DNA of 63,315 nt, from the NCBI GenBank assembly GCA_049324315.1, contig JBMOKU010000046.1, forward strand, positions 1 through 63,315, read 5' to 3'. The DNA comes from JBMOKU01 sp049324315 (GTDB lineage Bacteria; Bacillota; Clostridia; Peptostreptococcales; Thermotaleaceae). A program made the translations under genes and the position numbers. The notes under the pieces are model-generated. The model was not told the DNA's origin and searched no databases. It saw nothing but the letters and a program-made list of their open reading frames with translations. The stretch's first letter is position 1. Every line of letters begins with the position of its first letter. Shown here piece after piece: positions 1-8,524 of this stretch.

Positions 1-360
1 AGAAAAAACGTGTACTTATGCATGCTTATTCAGTATGCCCTTTTTTAGGTTGCTTGAAAACACCTTATCAAAATAATTGCTCACACATCAGATTATTTTT
101 CCAAATTTTTTTAAGTTGACGACATTGCTGGTACACTGTCCGGTGTGTTTTTTGCCGGACTGGGGCCCTGTCCCCATGTGTTGCCCTGGACGATGAAGTA
201 CTTTTTCAGTGACCTCTCATAAATATGGCGGTTTTTTACGTGGTATGATAAAGACTTTCAATCGGATATATGTCTTTAAATAATATGATAATTTTTATGG
301 AAAGATAATAAATAACGCTTAGTATAGCTTATGTAGTAGAACAACTTTGGAGGCACAAGG
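1..360. other. intergenic region at window start
   Basis: No convincing reading frame is seen. A short hairpin with arms ACAC/GTGT near 131-146 is followed by six T and could end a gene lying to the left. A GGGGCCCTGTCCCC inverted repeat at about 163-176 resembles the GGGGACAG/CTGTCCCC ends of the repeat family found at 16.0, 36.0 and 56.9 kb, but the rest of that repeat is absent. The last 20 bases hold the TTGGAGG ribosome site of the first gene. Confidence 0.4.
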
Positions 361-1266
361 ATGGATAAAAAAGACATTTTAGAGAGAAGTGTTGAATTAT
401 ATATACTGACAGGCATTGCTGTTGGCTTTATCGGTAGGTGGTGGATGCTTCGCGGAGATATCCGACAGTATCCCACCATTCCAAACGGATATTTGATTCA
501 TCTGACGACCGGATTTATTGCAGCAGCCATGGGTGCTGTAGCTTATCCGGCGCTGCTTGCAAAGAATTTTGTAGCCGTAACCTTTCTGGCATTGGCTATT
601 CAGCAGTTTAGGGATATCCGAAAAATGGAAAAAGAAACCCTGCAGTCATTGGAAAAAGAAAATTATGCACCAAGAGGCCAATCCTATATTGATGGAATTG
701 CAAAAACCTTTGAGGCAAGAAATTATATTGTTATGATTGCATCGTTGGTGACAACTGTATCTGCATTATTTGTTAAACGGTTTATAAGAAATCAAATAAT
801 GGTCGTAGGCGCTGCAGCCCTACTTGGGTTTATGAGTCTATTTCTTCTACGAAGGTATACAAAGGGGCATACACTTAAGGATATTATCAGAATAGAAGAA
901 GCACCACTACAGTTCAAAGACGGAGACAATTTATATGTAGGAGACATCTATGTAATGAATGTGGGTTTATCTGCCACCAGGGAGAGAATACTGAAAAACG
1001 GAATCGGTGTGATTTTAAAACCAATGAATGAAAATGACAATGAAAAGGTTATTCTTAATCATGAAGGACAAAGGACAGCAATACTTCATGAATGTGCAAG
1101 GCTGCTGGGCTTGGAGAGATATGCAGCGACCAGAAGAAATTTTGATACCGGAGAAGTCGCTTTAATGATTGTGCCTATCGTTAAAGATGTTGAAAGACTA
1201 AAAGAGATTATTCTCAATCTTCCAATTTTAGAGACTAACAAAAAAGCAGATCCTAAAAAGATTTAA
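361..1266 (+). CDS. YIEGIA family membrane protein
   Basis: A 301-residue protein with about four to five hydrophobic segments in its first 170 residues and a soluble C-terminal part. The stretch SYIDGIAKTFEARNY near residue 107 is the signature that gives the YIEGIA family its name. The family is common in spore-forming Firmicutes and its function is not established. ATG follows TTGGAGG at good distance. The next gene, 13 bases downstream, codes for the small protein annotated in this family as the YIEGIA capping subunit, so the two probably form one membrane complex. A terminator follows the pair, making a two-gene operon. Confidence 0.85.
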   Translation: MDKKDILERSVELYILTGIAVGFIGRWWMLRGDIRQYPTIPNGYLIHLTTGFIAAAMGAVAYPALLAKNFVAVTFLALAIQQFRDIRKMEKETLQSLEKENYAPRGQSYIDGIAKTFEARNYIVMIASLVTTVSALFVKRFIRNQIMVVGAAALLGFMSLFLLRRYTKGHTLKDIIRIEEAPLQFKDGDNLYVGDIYVMNVGLSATRERILKNGIGVILKPMNENDNEKVILNHEGQRTAILHECARLLGLERYAATRRNFDTGEVALMIVPIVKDVERLKEIILNLPILETNKKADPKKI

Positions 1267-1279
1267 AGGAGATTTTCAT

Positions 1280-1474
1280 ATGAAAGAGAGTCAAACAAGA
1301 AGTATACTGGCAATGGTAACGATTGATGAAACAAAGGTTCTTCATGCCAACGTACCAACTTTTTTGGCAGAGGACAAAAAAATGCAGGAGAAGATTGCCT
1401 CAGAGGTGGCACGGGTTTTAGGCGGAAATGTATATGGTTTGGCGAATGGTGTGATTATCATTACGCAGGAATAG
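1280..1474 (+). CDS. capping complex subunit for YIEGIA
   Basis: A 64-residue soluble protein with no signal or membrane segment, preceded by AAAGGAG. Size, sequence style (ILAMVTIDETKVLHANVPTF near the start) and position directly behind the YIEGIA gene fit the small partner usually encoded with that membrane protein. The biochemical role is unknown; by name and context it should bind the cytosolic face of the YIEGIA protein. The terminator 8 bases after the stop closes the operon. Confidence 0.75.
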   Translation: MKESQTRSILAMVTIDETKVLHANVPTFLAEDKKMQEKIASEVARVLGGNVYGLANGVIIITQE

Positions 1475-1481
1475 GGTGTCA

Positions 1482-1518
1482 AAAAAGCCTATCGGTTTCA
1501 AAGAAAGATAGGCTTTTT
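1482..1518. terminator. intrinsic terminator after YIEGIA operon
   Basis: Inverted repeat AAAAAGCCTATC / GATAGGCTTTTT with an 11-13 base loop and T-rich flanks on both sides. It can end the forward operon and, read the other way, the copper-storage gene converging on it. Confidence 0.85.
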
Positions 1519-1538
1519 GTTTTCATTATTATCTTAAA

Positions 1539-1913
1539 TTACATCATGGCAAACATACGGCATTCCCTTGCACAGTGATGGCATATGCGGGCACAGCTTT
1601 GAGATTCAGGATCCGGGAACTTCATACATTCGTTTCCACACATATCACAAACATATGCACAGAGATTAGCGATGCATTTCGCTAATGGGCTCATTCTAGC
1701 AATGCATTTTGCTGTTAGTCCACAAACATCAGCACAATCACGGAGAAGCTGCAGCTGCATCATTCTCATATGAGGATTGTGGGACCTCATTAAAAAAGTC
1801 GTCATGTGTTCACAAACAGCCTCACAGTTTTGGATTATGGCTACCAGTCGTTCATGTGGATGATGATGGCTTTCAGGATTCATGGACATAAATTGATCAA
1901 AGTGTTCAGGCAT
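1539..1913 (-). CDS. four-helix-bundle copper storage protein (Csp type)
   Basis: A 124-residue, all-helical-looking protein with 14 cysteines, many as CxxxC or CxxC (NCEAVC, CADVC, CAYVCDMC, CHHC), plus an N-terminal His/Met patch (ESHHHPHE). This is the pattern of DUF326/Csp copper storage proteins, in which Cys residues line the inside of a four-helix bundle and bind many Cu(I). No signal peptide or Tat motif is present, so it should be cytosolic (Csp3-like). It reads opposite to both neighbours and has its own GAAAGGGG ribosome site. Copper storage suits the copA/copZ and Met-rich genes nearby. Confidence 0.85.
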   Translation of the reverse strand: MPEHFDQFMSMNPESHHHPHERLVAIIQNCEAVCEHMTTFLMRSHNPHMRMMQLQLLRDCADVCGLTAKCIARMSPLAKCIANLCAYVCDMCGNECMKFPDPESQSCARICHHCARECRMFAMM

Positions 1914-2079
1914 AGTAAATCCCCTTTCAAAATAAAATGAATATCAGCGTCGATGTTTCTATATCTGTTACATCCGCAATATTAATATATTCCTGTAGGT
2001 AAGATTCTGTATTTTGTCTCATATAATTTCTGCAGTATTATATATGCAAATTGGATTTACAGCGCAATGGAGAAGCATA

Positions 2080-2170
2080 TTGACTGGAATGAAATAGAGT
2101 GATAAAATTAAAACCGCAAAAAACGATAAGAATACTACAAATTGACTGGACGCTGGTATTGAACTATAAG
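2080..2170 (+). promoter_or_regulatory. two candidate sigma-A promoters for larE
   Basis: TTGACT (2080-2085), 17 bases, TAAAAT (2103-2108); and TTGACT (2142-2147), 17 bases, TATAAG (2165-2170). Both have the ideal spacer; the second lies closer to the gene. No operator-like palindrome is evident. Confidence 0.55.
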
Positions 2171-2209
2171 ATAATGCCAGATTAAAAATAACTTTGGAGG
2201 GTTAGCGTG

Positions 2210-3019
2210 ATGAACATTGAAATCAAGATGAATAAGCTGAAAGAAAGATTGAAGGATCTTGAGAGTGTTGCTGTGGCCTTTTCAGGAGGGGTTGACAGTA
2301 CTTTTCTCATCAAGGCTGCTCATGATGTATTAGGTGATAAGGCGATTGCAGTCACGGCCAGATCTTCAACCTATCCGGAAAGAGAGTTCAAGGAAGCCGT
2401 TCAGTATGCAGAAACCTTTGGCATAAAACATGTTGTGATTGTGTCAGAAGAACTGGAGATTGAAGGGTTTTCCCAAAATCCAACGAATCGGTGCTACTAT
2501 TGCAAGCATGAATTATTTACGAAAATCCAGGATGTTGCAAAGCAGCACGGTATAAAATACGTGTTGGACGGTTCTAACTTTGATGATTTAAGTGATTATC
2601 GACCAGGTATGCAGGCTGCCGCAGAACTAAAGGTAATTAGTCCTCTTAAAGAGGTAGGACTTACAAAGGAAGAAATCCGACAATTGTCAAAGGAAATGAA
2701 TATACCTACATGGGACAAGCCAGCATTTGCATGTCTTTCCTCCCGTTTTCCCTATGGTAATACGATCACAGAAGAAAAACTGAAAATGATCGAAGCAGCG
2801 GAACAATATTTATTGGATGCGGGTTTCCGGCAAGTGCGGGTGAGACATCATGGAGAGATTGCCAGAATTGAGGTTGCACAAGGGGAGCGGGAAAAGTTTT
2901 TTAGAACTTCACTTCTCGATGAGATTGGCCAGCGATTTAAAGAGATTGGTTTTACCTATGTTACCTTAGATGTTCTTGGATATCGGACAGGAAGCATGAA
3001 TGAAGTCCTTCAGAAATAG
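2210..3019 (+). CDS. larE: ATP-dependent sacrificial sulfur transferase LarE
   Basis: PP-loop ATPase: SGGVDST near residue 25 is the pyrophosphate-binding loop, CYYCKHELF near residue 97 and ACLSSRFPYG near residue 175 are LarE hallmarks. The Cys in ACLSSRF corresponds to the sulfur donor that LarE sacrifices when converting the carboxylates of the nicotinic-acid-derived nickel-pincer cofactor to thiocarboxylates. Full length for the family (about 270). ATG at 2210 lies 9 bases after GGAGG; a GTG 3 bases earlier is also possible. larB, larC and a racemase are not in the window; the downstream partner is a ThiF/MoeB-like enzyme 50 bases on. Confidence 0.9.
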   Translation: MNIEIKMNKLKERLKDLESVAVAFSGGVDSTFLIKAAHDVLGDKAIAVTARSSTYPEREFKEAVQYAETFGIKHVVIVSEELEIEGFSQNPTNRCYYCKHELFTKIQDVAKQHGIKYVLDGSNFDDLSDYRPGMQAAAELKVISPLKEVGLTKEEIRQLSKEMNIPTWDKPAFACLSSRFPYGNTITEEKLKMIEAAEQYLLDAGFRQVRVRHHGEIARIEVAQGEREKFFRTSLLDEIGQRFKEIGFTYVTLDVLGYRTGSMNEVLQK

Positions 3020-3069
3020 CATTGTTTAGTAGCCCGTTCTTAGAAACGTTCAATAGGAGGTAACGTCGT

Positions 3070-4080
3070 ATGGAGCGATACGCAAAGCAAATACTCTTTG
3101 ACGGAATAAGGAAAGAAGGTCAAGAAAAGCTGCTTGAGGGAAAAGTTGTCATTATAGGATGTGGAGCGTTAGGTACCGTTATTGCCAATAACCTGGTTAG
3201 GGCAGGGGTTGGCTATATAAGGCTTGTGGATAGGGACTATATTGAGATGTCCAATCTTCAAAGGCAGCTTCTCTACGATGAAGAAGATATAAAAAACAAT
3301 CTTCCCAAAGTTATAGCTGCAGAAAACAAACTGAAAAAGATCAATTCTTCCATTAGAATAGAAAGCATAATAACAGATGTCAATTCAAAGAATGCTGCTG
3401 CCGTCTGTGAAGGAATGGATGTCATCTTAGATGCAACAGATAACTTTAATACGCGTTTTTTAATCAATGATGTTTCCGTGAAACTGGGCATTCCGTGGAT
3501 TTACGGAGGAGCCATTGGAAGTACAGGGATGATCCATACCATTATACCTGGAAAAACACCTTGTTTTCGATGTATTTTTCCAGACATTCCTCCAGCAGGA
3601 GCGGCAGACACCTGCGATACCGTTGGCGTGTTGAATAGTATAACAAATATTATTGCTTCACTGCAGTCGACGGAGGCGTTAAAACTCCTGACAGGTAATA
3701 TGGAAGAGATTATAAAAGAAATCCGCTATCTTGATATCTGGCAAAATGTCCATGAAAATATTTCCATGTCTAAAAAAGAGAGCTGCAAAACCTGTGGAAA
3801 AAATGATTTTGAATATCTAAATAACGATTCTGAGGATGCCATATATCTATGCGGTAAAGATAGTGTGCAGGTTAATCCGATGAATCAGAGCATTTCCGTG
3901 AATCAAATTATTGAACGCCTAAACGGGCTAGATATAGCTGTTAGGAAAAACCCCTACTATTTGAAATTTACCTATGAAGATGTTCAGTTCACACTGTTTT
4001 ACGATGGAAGAGCCATATTAAAAAACATTGCTGATGTCACGAAAGCCAGATCTCTTTATGCAAGGATCATAGGACTATGA
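3070..4080 (+). CDS. ThiF/MoeB/HesA-family adenylyltransferase
   Basis: A 336-residue E1-like enzyme. IIGCGALGTVIANNLVRAG near residue 28 is the nucleotide-binding fold, RDYIEMSNLQRQ follows, DATDNFNTR carries the catalytic region, and two Cys pairs (CFRC near 175, CKTC near 242) should bind structural zinc. Such enzymes adenylate the C-terminus of a small sulfur carrier (ThiS/MoaD) and here the long C-terminal part resembles ThiF/HesA proteins. No carrier protein is next to it. Position behind larE suggests it could serve sulfur delivery for that pathway, but thiamine or molybdopterin use is equally compatible. Confidence 0.85.
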   Translation: MERYAKQILFDGIRKEGQEKLLEGKVVIIGCGALGTVIANNLVRAGVGYIRLVDRDYIEMSNLQRQLLYDEEDIKNNLPKVIAAENKLKKINSSIRIESIITDVNSKNAAAVCEGMDVILDATDNFNTRFLINDVSVKLGIPWIYGGAIGSTGMIHTIIPGKTPCFRCIFPDIPPAGAADTCDTVGVLNSITNIIASLQSTEALKLLTGNMEEIIKEIRYLDIWQNVHENISMSKKESCKTCGKNDFEYLNNDSEDAIYLCGKDSVQVNPMNQSISVNQIIERLNGLDIAVRKNPYYLKFTYEDVQFTLFYDGRAILKNIADVTKARSLYARIIGL

Positions 4081-4106
4081 TAGATTGTAGCAAATAAAAA
4101 ATAAAC

Positions 4107-4122
4107 TGTAGCATATGCCGCA
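4107..4122 (+). promoter_or_regulatory. putative sigma-54 activator site (UAS) TGTAGCATATGCCGCA
   Basis: Sixteen-base partial palindrome about 170 bases upstream of the -24 element at 4293, the normal distance for an NtrC-type activator. Near-copies sit upstream of five other sigma-54 promoters in the window. A half-like copy TGTAGCAAAT lies at 4086. Confidence 0.6.
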
Positions 4123-4138
4123 GAATTTCGATGAAAAT

Positions 4139-4170
4139 GACCGGTGGGATTAAACCACCGGTCTTATGTT
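4139..4170 (+). terminator. terminator after the ThiF-family gene
   Basis: Perfect 9-bp stem GACCGGTGG / CCACCGGTC with a 7-base loop, followed by TTATGTTTATTTG. Confidence 0.85.
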
Positions 4171-4292
4171 TATTTGTAGAAGTATATCGCCGCTGCTATG
4201 TATCTAATAGAAATGGGTTAAACACGAATACAAGAGGATTATTCACGGTTCAAATGAATAAAAAATAAGAATTTTATTCCAATTATCAAATA

Positions 4293-4308
4293 TGGCATGG
4301 TACTTGCT
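4293..4308 (+). promoter_or_regulatory. sigma-54 promoter TGGCATGGTACTTGCT
   Basis: Matches the -24/-12 consensus (TGGCAY-N5-TTGCW) with 10 bases between GG and GC. It lies 28 bases before the NusG-II gene and should drive the genes to about 8.27 kb. Confidence 0.85.
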
Positions 4309-4335
4309 TAATTAAAACGCGGAAGGGGGAGGTAG

Positions 4336-4722
4336 ATGACAAAATGGGATAAAATACTGATTGCATGTGTTCTTCTATTCAGTATTGGTGGTATGGTATT
4401 CGTATCAGCTCTAGGAACGAATAGTGATCAGAAATATATAACAATTAATATTGACGGCAAACAGGTAAAAAAAATATCAATGGAGCTAAGCAAAGAAGGC
4501 AGAATATATGAATTTGCATTTAATGATCAGACGGGGTTTATTGAAGTAAAAGACGGCGAGGTAAGGATGCTGGAGATGCCTAAAGAAATTTGCCCCCAAA
4601 AGATATGCTCAGATACAGGATGGATCAGTAAACCATATCAAAGTATTGTCTGCCTGCCCAATCGGATCGTCGTGCAAATTGAGCAAAAAAGTGAGATGGA
4701 ACTAGATACTATTTCTTATTAG
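4336..4722 (+). CDS. NusG domain II-containing membrane-anchored protein
   Basis: A 128-residue protein: N-terminal membrane anchor (ILIACVLLFSIGGMVFVSAL), then a beta-rich domain ending with ICPQKICSDTGWISKPYQS and VCLPNRIVVQI, typical of the small extracytoplasmic NusG-II (DUF1312) family. Three Cys in that motif could bind metal or form disulfides. Strong ribosome site GGGGGAGG. It is the first gene behind the 4293 sigma-54 promoter. The family often occurs beside FMN-binding and redox membrane proteins; its exact role is unknown. Confidence 0.8.
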   Translation: MTKWDKILIACVLLFSIGGMVFVSALGTNSDQKYITINIDGKQVKKISMELSKEGRIYEFAFNDQTGFIEVKDGEVRMLEMPKEICPQKICSDTGWISKPYQSIVCLPNRIVVQIEQKSEMELDTISY

Positions 4723-4734
4723 GAGGAGTTTGTA

Positions 4735-5022
4735 ATGAACAATATGAAGAAGAATGAACAAAACTGCCATCAAGATCAAAACCAAAATGGCGAGCATAAA
4801 GGATTTTTAAAGCATGGACTCATGATGATGCTGTGCTGCCTGCTGCCTATACTACTGATTGCGGGATTACCTTTGTTTGGTATTAAGGGAGGGTCCTTAT
4901 CATCGCTAATCTTCCTGTTGTGTCCATTGATGCACGTGGGTATGATGTTTATGATGAAGAAATCCGGCAAAGGAGGATCATGCCATGGAAGTGATAAAAA
5001 TAAAGAGGAGCTTGACAGTTAA
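4735..5022 (+). CDS. small His/Met/Cys-containing membrane protein (DUF2933-like)
   Basis: A 95-residue protein with a polar Gln/His-rich start, two hydrophobic segments (MMMLCCLLPILLIAGLPLFG and an MHVGMMFMMKK-ending one) and a tail with SCHG. The arrangement KHGLMMMLCC followed by a second helix resembles DUF2933 proteins, small integral membrane proteins often found in metal-resistance loci. The Met, His and Cys placement suggests copper or other soft-metal contact, an inference only. Ribosome site AGGAGG; 12 bases after the NusG-II gene in the same operon. Confidence 0.55.
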   Translation: MNNMKKNEQNCHQDQNQNGEHKGFLKHGLMMMLCCLLPILLIAGLPLFGIKGGSLSSLIFLLCPLMHVGMMFMMKKSGKGGSCHGSDKNKEELDS

Positions 5023-5040
5023 TGGTAAGGAGTTGACGGT

Positions 5041-5604
5041 GTGTTGATACAAAAACGAGGTAAAGGCCTAAAAATATTAGCGATCGTGCTAGTTATTGGA
5101 TTGCTGGGTGGATATGTTTTTTACTTTACAGGTCTTGTGGATACAAAACCAAGGGATGAAAGAACTACAAGGATTACCAGTGAAGAAGCCGATGAAGAGG
5201 CAGAAAAAGTGAACCAGTTGTCTGATAAACTATTTAGACTGGACAGCCAGGGCGAGGTGCAGGTAGGGGCACTTTTGGTCAATCCTATTGAAGATGATCC
5301 GGATTACCTTGTTTTTAAAACCCAGTTTAATACACATTCAGTGGATTTAGACGGGTATGCGTTTAAGAATATGGCAGTCTTTAAGACAAGTGACGGGCTT
5401 GTGCTAAAGGACGAAATTATTTGGGAAAAAGCCGATGGAGATGGACATCATTATCTTGGCAATTACAAAATACCAAAGAAGATCAATGGAAAACCGGTTA
5501 TCCAGGATAGTACAAATTCTATAGAATTGATTATTGTAAAGGTAGATGGTATAGAAGAAAGACCTCTTGTTTGGGAGAAGGAAGTTCTAGGGTTGTTAAG
5601 ATAA
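5041..5604 (+). CDS. membrane-anchored protein of an uncharacterised family (NTHS/GHH motifs)
   Basis: A 187-residue protein with one N-terminal anchor and an extracytoplasmic domain. I do not recognise a named family. Its C-terminal 120 residues align by eye with the C-terminal part of the protein at 32638-33474: both have a pattern of VFKTQFNTHS or VFQVLMNTHS, then a Trp, then GDGHHYLG or TEGHHVSG, IPK and a terminal R/P..(L/F).W. The shared His residues could bind metal. GTG start, 8 bases after AAGGAG. Both genes are behind sigma-54 promoters, so this is probably a regulon-specific sensor or binding domain. Confidence 0.7.
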   Translation: MLIQKRGKGLKILAIVLVIGLLGGYVFYFTGLVDTKPRDERTTRITSEEADEEAEKVNQLSDKLFRLDSQGEVQVGALLVNPIEDDPDYLVFKTQFNTHSVDLDGYAFKNMAVFKTSDGLVLKDEIIWEKADGDGHHYLGNYKIPKKINGKPVIQDSTNSIELIIVKVDGIEERPLVWEKEVLGLLR

Positions 5605-5683
5605 TAGGTAAGAAACGTATGGTATGAAAATGAGAGATAAGCACTTAGCAGGTGCTTATTTTCATATTAATCGGAGTGATAAA

Positions 5684-5860
5684 ATGAAATGTCCTAATTG
5701 TAAAAGTGATAAAATCGGAAAAATTGGAGCCAAAAGATATTACTGCAGAGATTGCTATTTTGAATTTGTTGAAAGACAGAACAAGATTATTCTGTATGCA
5801 GCGGATGAGGATGGGAAGCAGACGAAAATATATACGATTCAAAAAAGAGATTGTAGCTGA
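5684..5860 (+). CDS. small zinc-ribbon protein
   Basis: A 58-residue protein beginning CPNC (residues 3-6) and continuing CRDC (about 20-23), a classic four-Cys zinc ribbon resembling the N-terminal ribbon of transposase or InsA-type proteins. ATG at 5684 follows CGGAG; an upstream in-frame ATG at 5630 lacks a good ribosome site and would add residues before the ribbon. No other domain. It lies in the sigma-54 operon between the NTHS-family gene and the large membrane protein; function unknown. Confidence 0.6.
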   Translation: MKCPNCKSDKIGKIGAKRYYCRDCYFEFVERQNKIILYAADEDGKQTKIYTIQKRDCS

Positions 5861-5951
5861 ACTTTGAGAAAGAATATCTGGATCTGCATGTTAAGGCTCA
5901 ATACACCTAGAAAAAAATTTGCAAGCGTTAAGAAAGCGAAGGAGGTTTATC

Positions 5952-8273
5952 ATGTCACTTGAAATGCAAGACAAAGGTAAGTCATGGTATCGAATGAGTC
6001 TGTATTTAGCTATGTTTTTTATGGGGTCAGCCCTTTTCCTATATGAAGTGGTTTTGACAAGGTTTTTTTCTGTTATACTGAGCTCTAATCTGGTTTTTCT
6101 GGTTGTTTCATTCGCCATTTTAGGAAGCGGCATCGGTGCAATTTGGGTATACTGGGCTATGCAGAAGGATGAATTAATGACGTCTAGACAACTAATTATG
6201 AGATTCAGTATATGGCTGCCAATTAGTATACTTTTCAGTATTGGAGCCATGTATTCCATGCCTTTTATAAAATCATTCACAATATATGCTGTTATAGGTG
6301 CAATTCCTTTTCTCTTTGGCGGTATGATCATTTCCAGCATATTTAGAGAGAACAGTCATGGAAGCAGCATGCTTTACTTTATGGATTTGGTAGGTTCAGC
6401 CATAGGAAGTCTCGCATCTATACAAGTTATGGGTCGATTCGGCTTCTTAAAAAGCGTTATCGTTATCTGTCTTTTGGCTGTGTTTGCCAGTGTACTAACT
6501 TATTTCTACTATGGCGAAAAGAAAAGGATGGGCTTTGCATGTATAGGATTGCTGATACTGGCAGCTGTATTCCTGCAGGGAGAACTCATCAATAAGTTTG
6601 AGCAGACAGGCTTCAATGCTTATTACAAGAATCCAAATAAAATTATTGGATATTTAAAAGACACAAAGGAAGCACCTTTAGGAATTTCTTTTACAAAGTG
6701 GGATGGGATTTCTAGAACGGATGTGATTGAAACAACCAATAGAAATGAAAAAATCATTGCAACCGACGGTGGGGGCGCAGCGCCGATGATCAAATTTAAT
6801 GGAGATTTAAACACTGTACAATACATGAAAAGAGATGTAAATTTTATCCCTTTTTCCTTCGGCAAAAATGAAAAGACCCTTGTAATTGGTTCCGGAGGCG
6901 GTAAAGATGTACTTTTTGCTCTGCTAGGCGGCAATAAAGAAATCCACGCCGTTGAAATCAATGGATCTACTATTAAAGCAGTTAATGAATATAAGGAATT
7001 TAATGGAGACATATACAATAGGCCTGAGGTTGACGTCCACAACCAAGATGGAAGAAATTATATTGAAAACAGCAAAGGAAAATATGATAATATCTATCTT
7101 TCTATGGTAATGACAAATGCAATTGAGAATACTGCGTTTTCTTTGTCAGAAAACTACATCTATACCTATGAAGCATTTCAAGCATATTTTAATCACTTGA
7201 ATGAAAACGGTAAACTGAGCTTTATGACACACAGCAGTTTTGATTTGGCAAAAGTTATCAACACAGGAATAAAGGCACTGCTGGATAGAGGCGTACCGCA
7301 AAGCCAGGTAACAGACTATTTTGTGGTTATCAACGGCATGGATAAGCAGCATCAAGATATGCATGAAGATAAAATCAGCATGCCTTTGGTTATCTTTAAA
7401 AATCAGCCCTTTATAGAGAGCGAAGTTTTGACAATAAAATCCGTAATTTCAGGTCAGAGTCGTGAAATCTTACATTACCCGGGTGGAGAAGATGGGCTGT
7501 ATGGACTTTTAAAGAATAATAAAATCGATTACGCGGAAATAATAAAACTAATTCCCTTCAATGCAGCACCAACGGTAGACAATAAACCTTTTTTCTATAA
7601 CTATTCAAAACTTTTCCCACGGGAGATCATCTACGTTTTTATTGGCGCAAGTCTTTTATGGCTGGTCATTCGGCTGAGATTTGTACAGAGTAAGGAACAT
7701 AAACATGCAGTCCAGTATTTTATGGGGTTAGGTATGGCTTTTATGTTAGTAGAAATACCTATTATTCAAAAGATGATCCTGTATTTCGGAAATCCATCAC
7801 TGGCTTTCAGTGTCATTCTATTCAGTATCCTGATAAGCTGCGGGATAGGCAGCAGCTTGAGCGGATCAGAAATCGTCCGGAAATTTACAGAGAAATCCCC
7901 AATATATCTGCTGTCTGCAGGGATCATGATCCTGATTACCCAGCTGAATATGGGAAGAATTCTTGACATGACGACCCAATATGATGGTACCGGAAAAATA
8001 TTGGTAGGTTTTATGATTGTACTCCCGATGGGTATATTAATGGGTATACCATTTCCGACGGGATTGAGCAAGCTGAAGGCATTATACCATAATGATGAAG
8101 CAATTCCTCTTATGTGGGGTGTAAACGGGATATTTTCAGTCATAGGTTCAACCGCAGCGATCATGATATCCATGAAATTTGGCTTTAATACTGCCATATT
8201 CATTGGAGCAACTATTTATATACTTCTTTTCATCGTAAATCCCTTACATGCCAGTGAGACATGTAGTAAGTAA
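5952..8273 (+). CDS. multi-pass membrane protein with central spermidine-synthase-like domain
   Basis: A 773-residue protein. Residues 1-215 contain about seven membrane helices; the middle (about 220-540) is a soluble Rossmann domain with VIGSGGGKDVLFAL (SAM/dcSAM-binding glycine loop) and AVEING, as in spermine/spermidine synthases; the last 220 residues again hold about six helices. Such membrane-fused spermidine-synthase-like proteins are known but their substrate is not settled. ATG at 5952 follows AAGGAGG; an upstream TTG lacks support. Last large gene of the 4293 sigma-54 unit. Aminopropyl- or methyltransfer at the membrane is a reasonable guess only. Confidence 0.75.
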   Translation: MSLEMQDKGKSWYRMSLYLAMFFMGSALFLYEVVLTRFFSVILSSNLVFLVVSFAILGSGIGAIWVYWAMQKDELMTSRQLIMRFSIWLPISILFSIGAMYSMPFIKSFTIYAVIGAIPFLFGGMIISSIFRENSHGSSMLYFMDLVGSAIGSLASIQVMGRFGFLKSVIVICLLAVFASVLTYFYYGEKKRMGFACIGLLILAAVFLQGELINKFEQTGFNAYYKNPNKIIGYLKDTKEAPLGISFTKWDGISRTDVIETTNRNEKIIATDGGGAAPMIKFNGDLNTVQYMKRDVNFIPFSFGKNEKTLVIGSGGGKDVLFALLGGNKEIHAVEINGSTIKAVNEYKEFNGDIYNRPEVDVHNQDGRNYIENSKGKYDNIYLSMVMTNAIENTAFSLSENYIYTYEAFQAYFNHLNENGKLSFMTHSSFDLAKVINTGIKALLDRGVPQSQVTDYFVVINGMDKQHQDMHEDKISMPLVIFKNQPFIESEVLTIKSVISGQSREILHYPGGEDGLYGLLKNNKIDYAEIIKLIPFNAAPTVDNKPFFYNYSKLFPREIIYVFIGASLLWLVIRLRFVQSKEHKHAVQYFMGLGMAFMLVEIPIIQKMILYFGNPSLAFSVILFSILISCGIGSSLSGSEIVRKFTEKSPIYLLSAGIMILITQLNMGRILDMTTQYDGTGKILVGFMIVLPMGILMGIPFPTGLSKLKALYHNDEAIPLMWGVNGIFSVIGSTAAIMISMKFGFNTAIFIGATIYILLFIVNPLHASETCSK

Positions 8274-8302
8274 ACAAAGGGTATCGATGAAAAACTAAAT
8301 AC

Positions 8303-8318
8303 TGTGGCAAATGACGCA
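8303..8318 (+). promoter_or_regulatory. putative UAS TGTGGCAAATGACGCA
   Basis: Sixteen-base match to the TGTRGCATATGACACA motif, about 155 bases upstream of the 8472 sigma-54 promoter. Confidence 0.6.
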
Positions 8319-8471
8319 ATCGATGCGGGATTGGGGACGCATCAGTAAAAAGTAATCCTTATAAGGTATGTAGATGAAATAAATAAGTTATTCATTTCAT
8401 TTGCTGGGATTAAGGCATAATCAGCTGGTCTGTAGATAATACCAGATAAATCTTCTCGGGGAAAAGCATGT

Positions 8472-8487
8472 TGGCACGACTGTTGCA
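8472..8487 (+). promoter_or_regulatory. sigma-54 promoter TGGCACGACTGTTGCA
   Basis: Textbook -24/-12 element with 10 bases between GG and GC. Drives the run of small metal-motif genes from 8525 to 9860. Confidence 0.9.
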
Positions 8488-8524
8488 TAATAGTATAGCA
8501 AAACAAAAAAGGAGAATGGTTCTA

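Noticed and set aside
4086..4097. TGTAGCAAAT next to the 4107 UAS, possible second activator site
   Set aside because: Only the left half matches; right half is poly-A.
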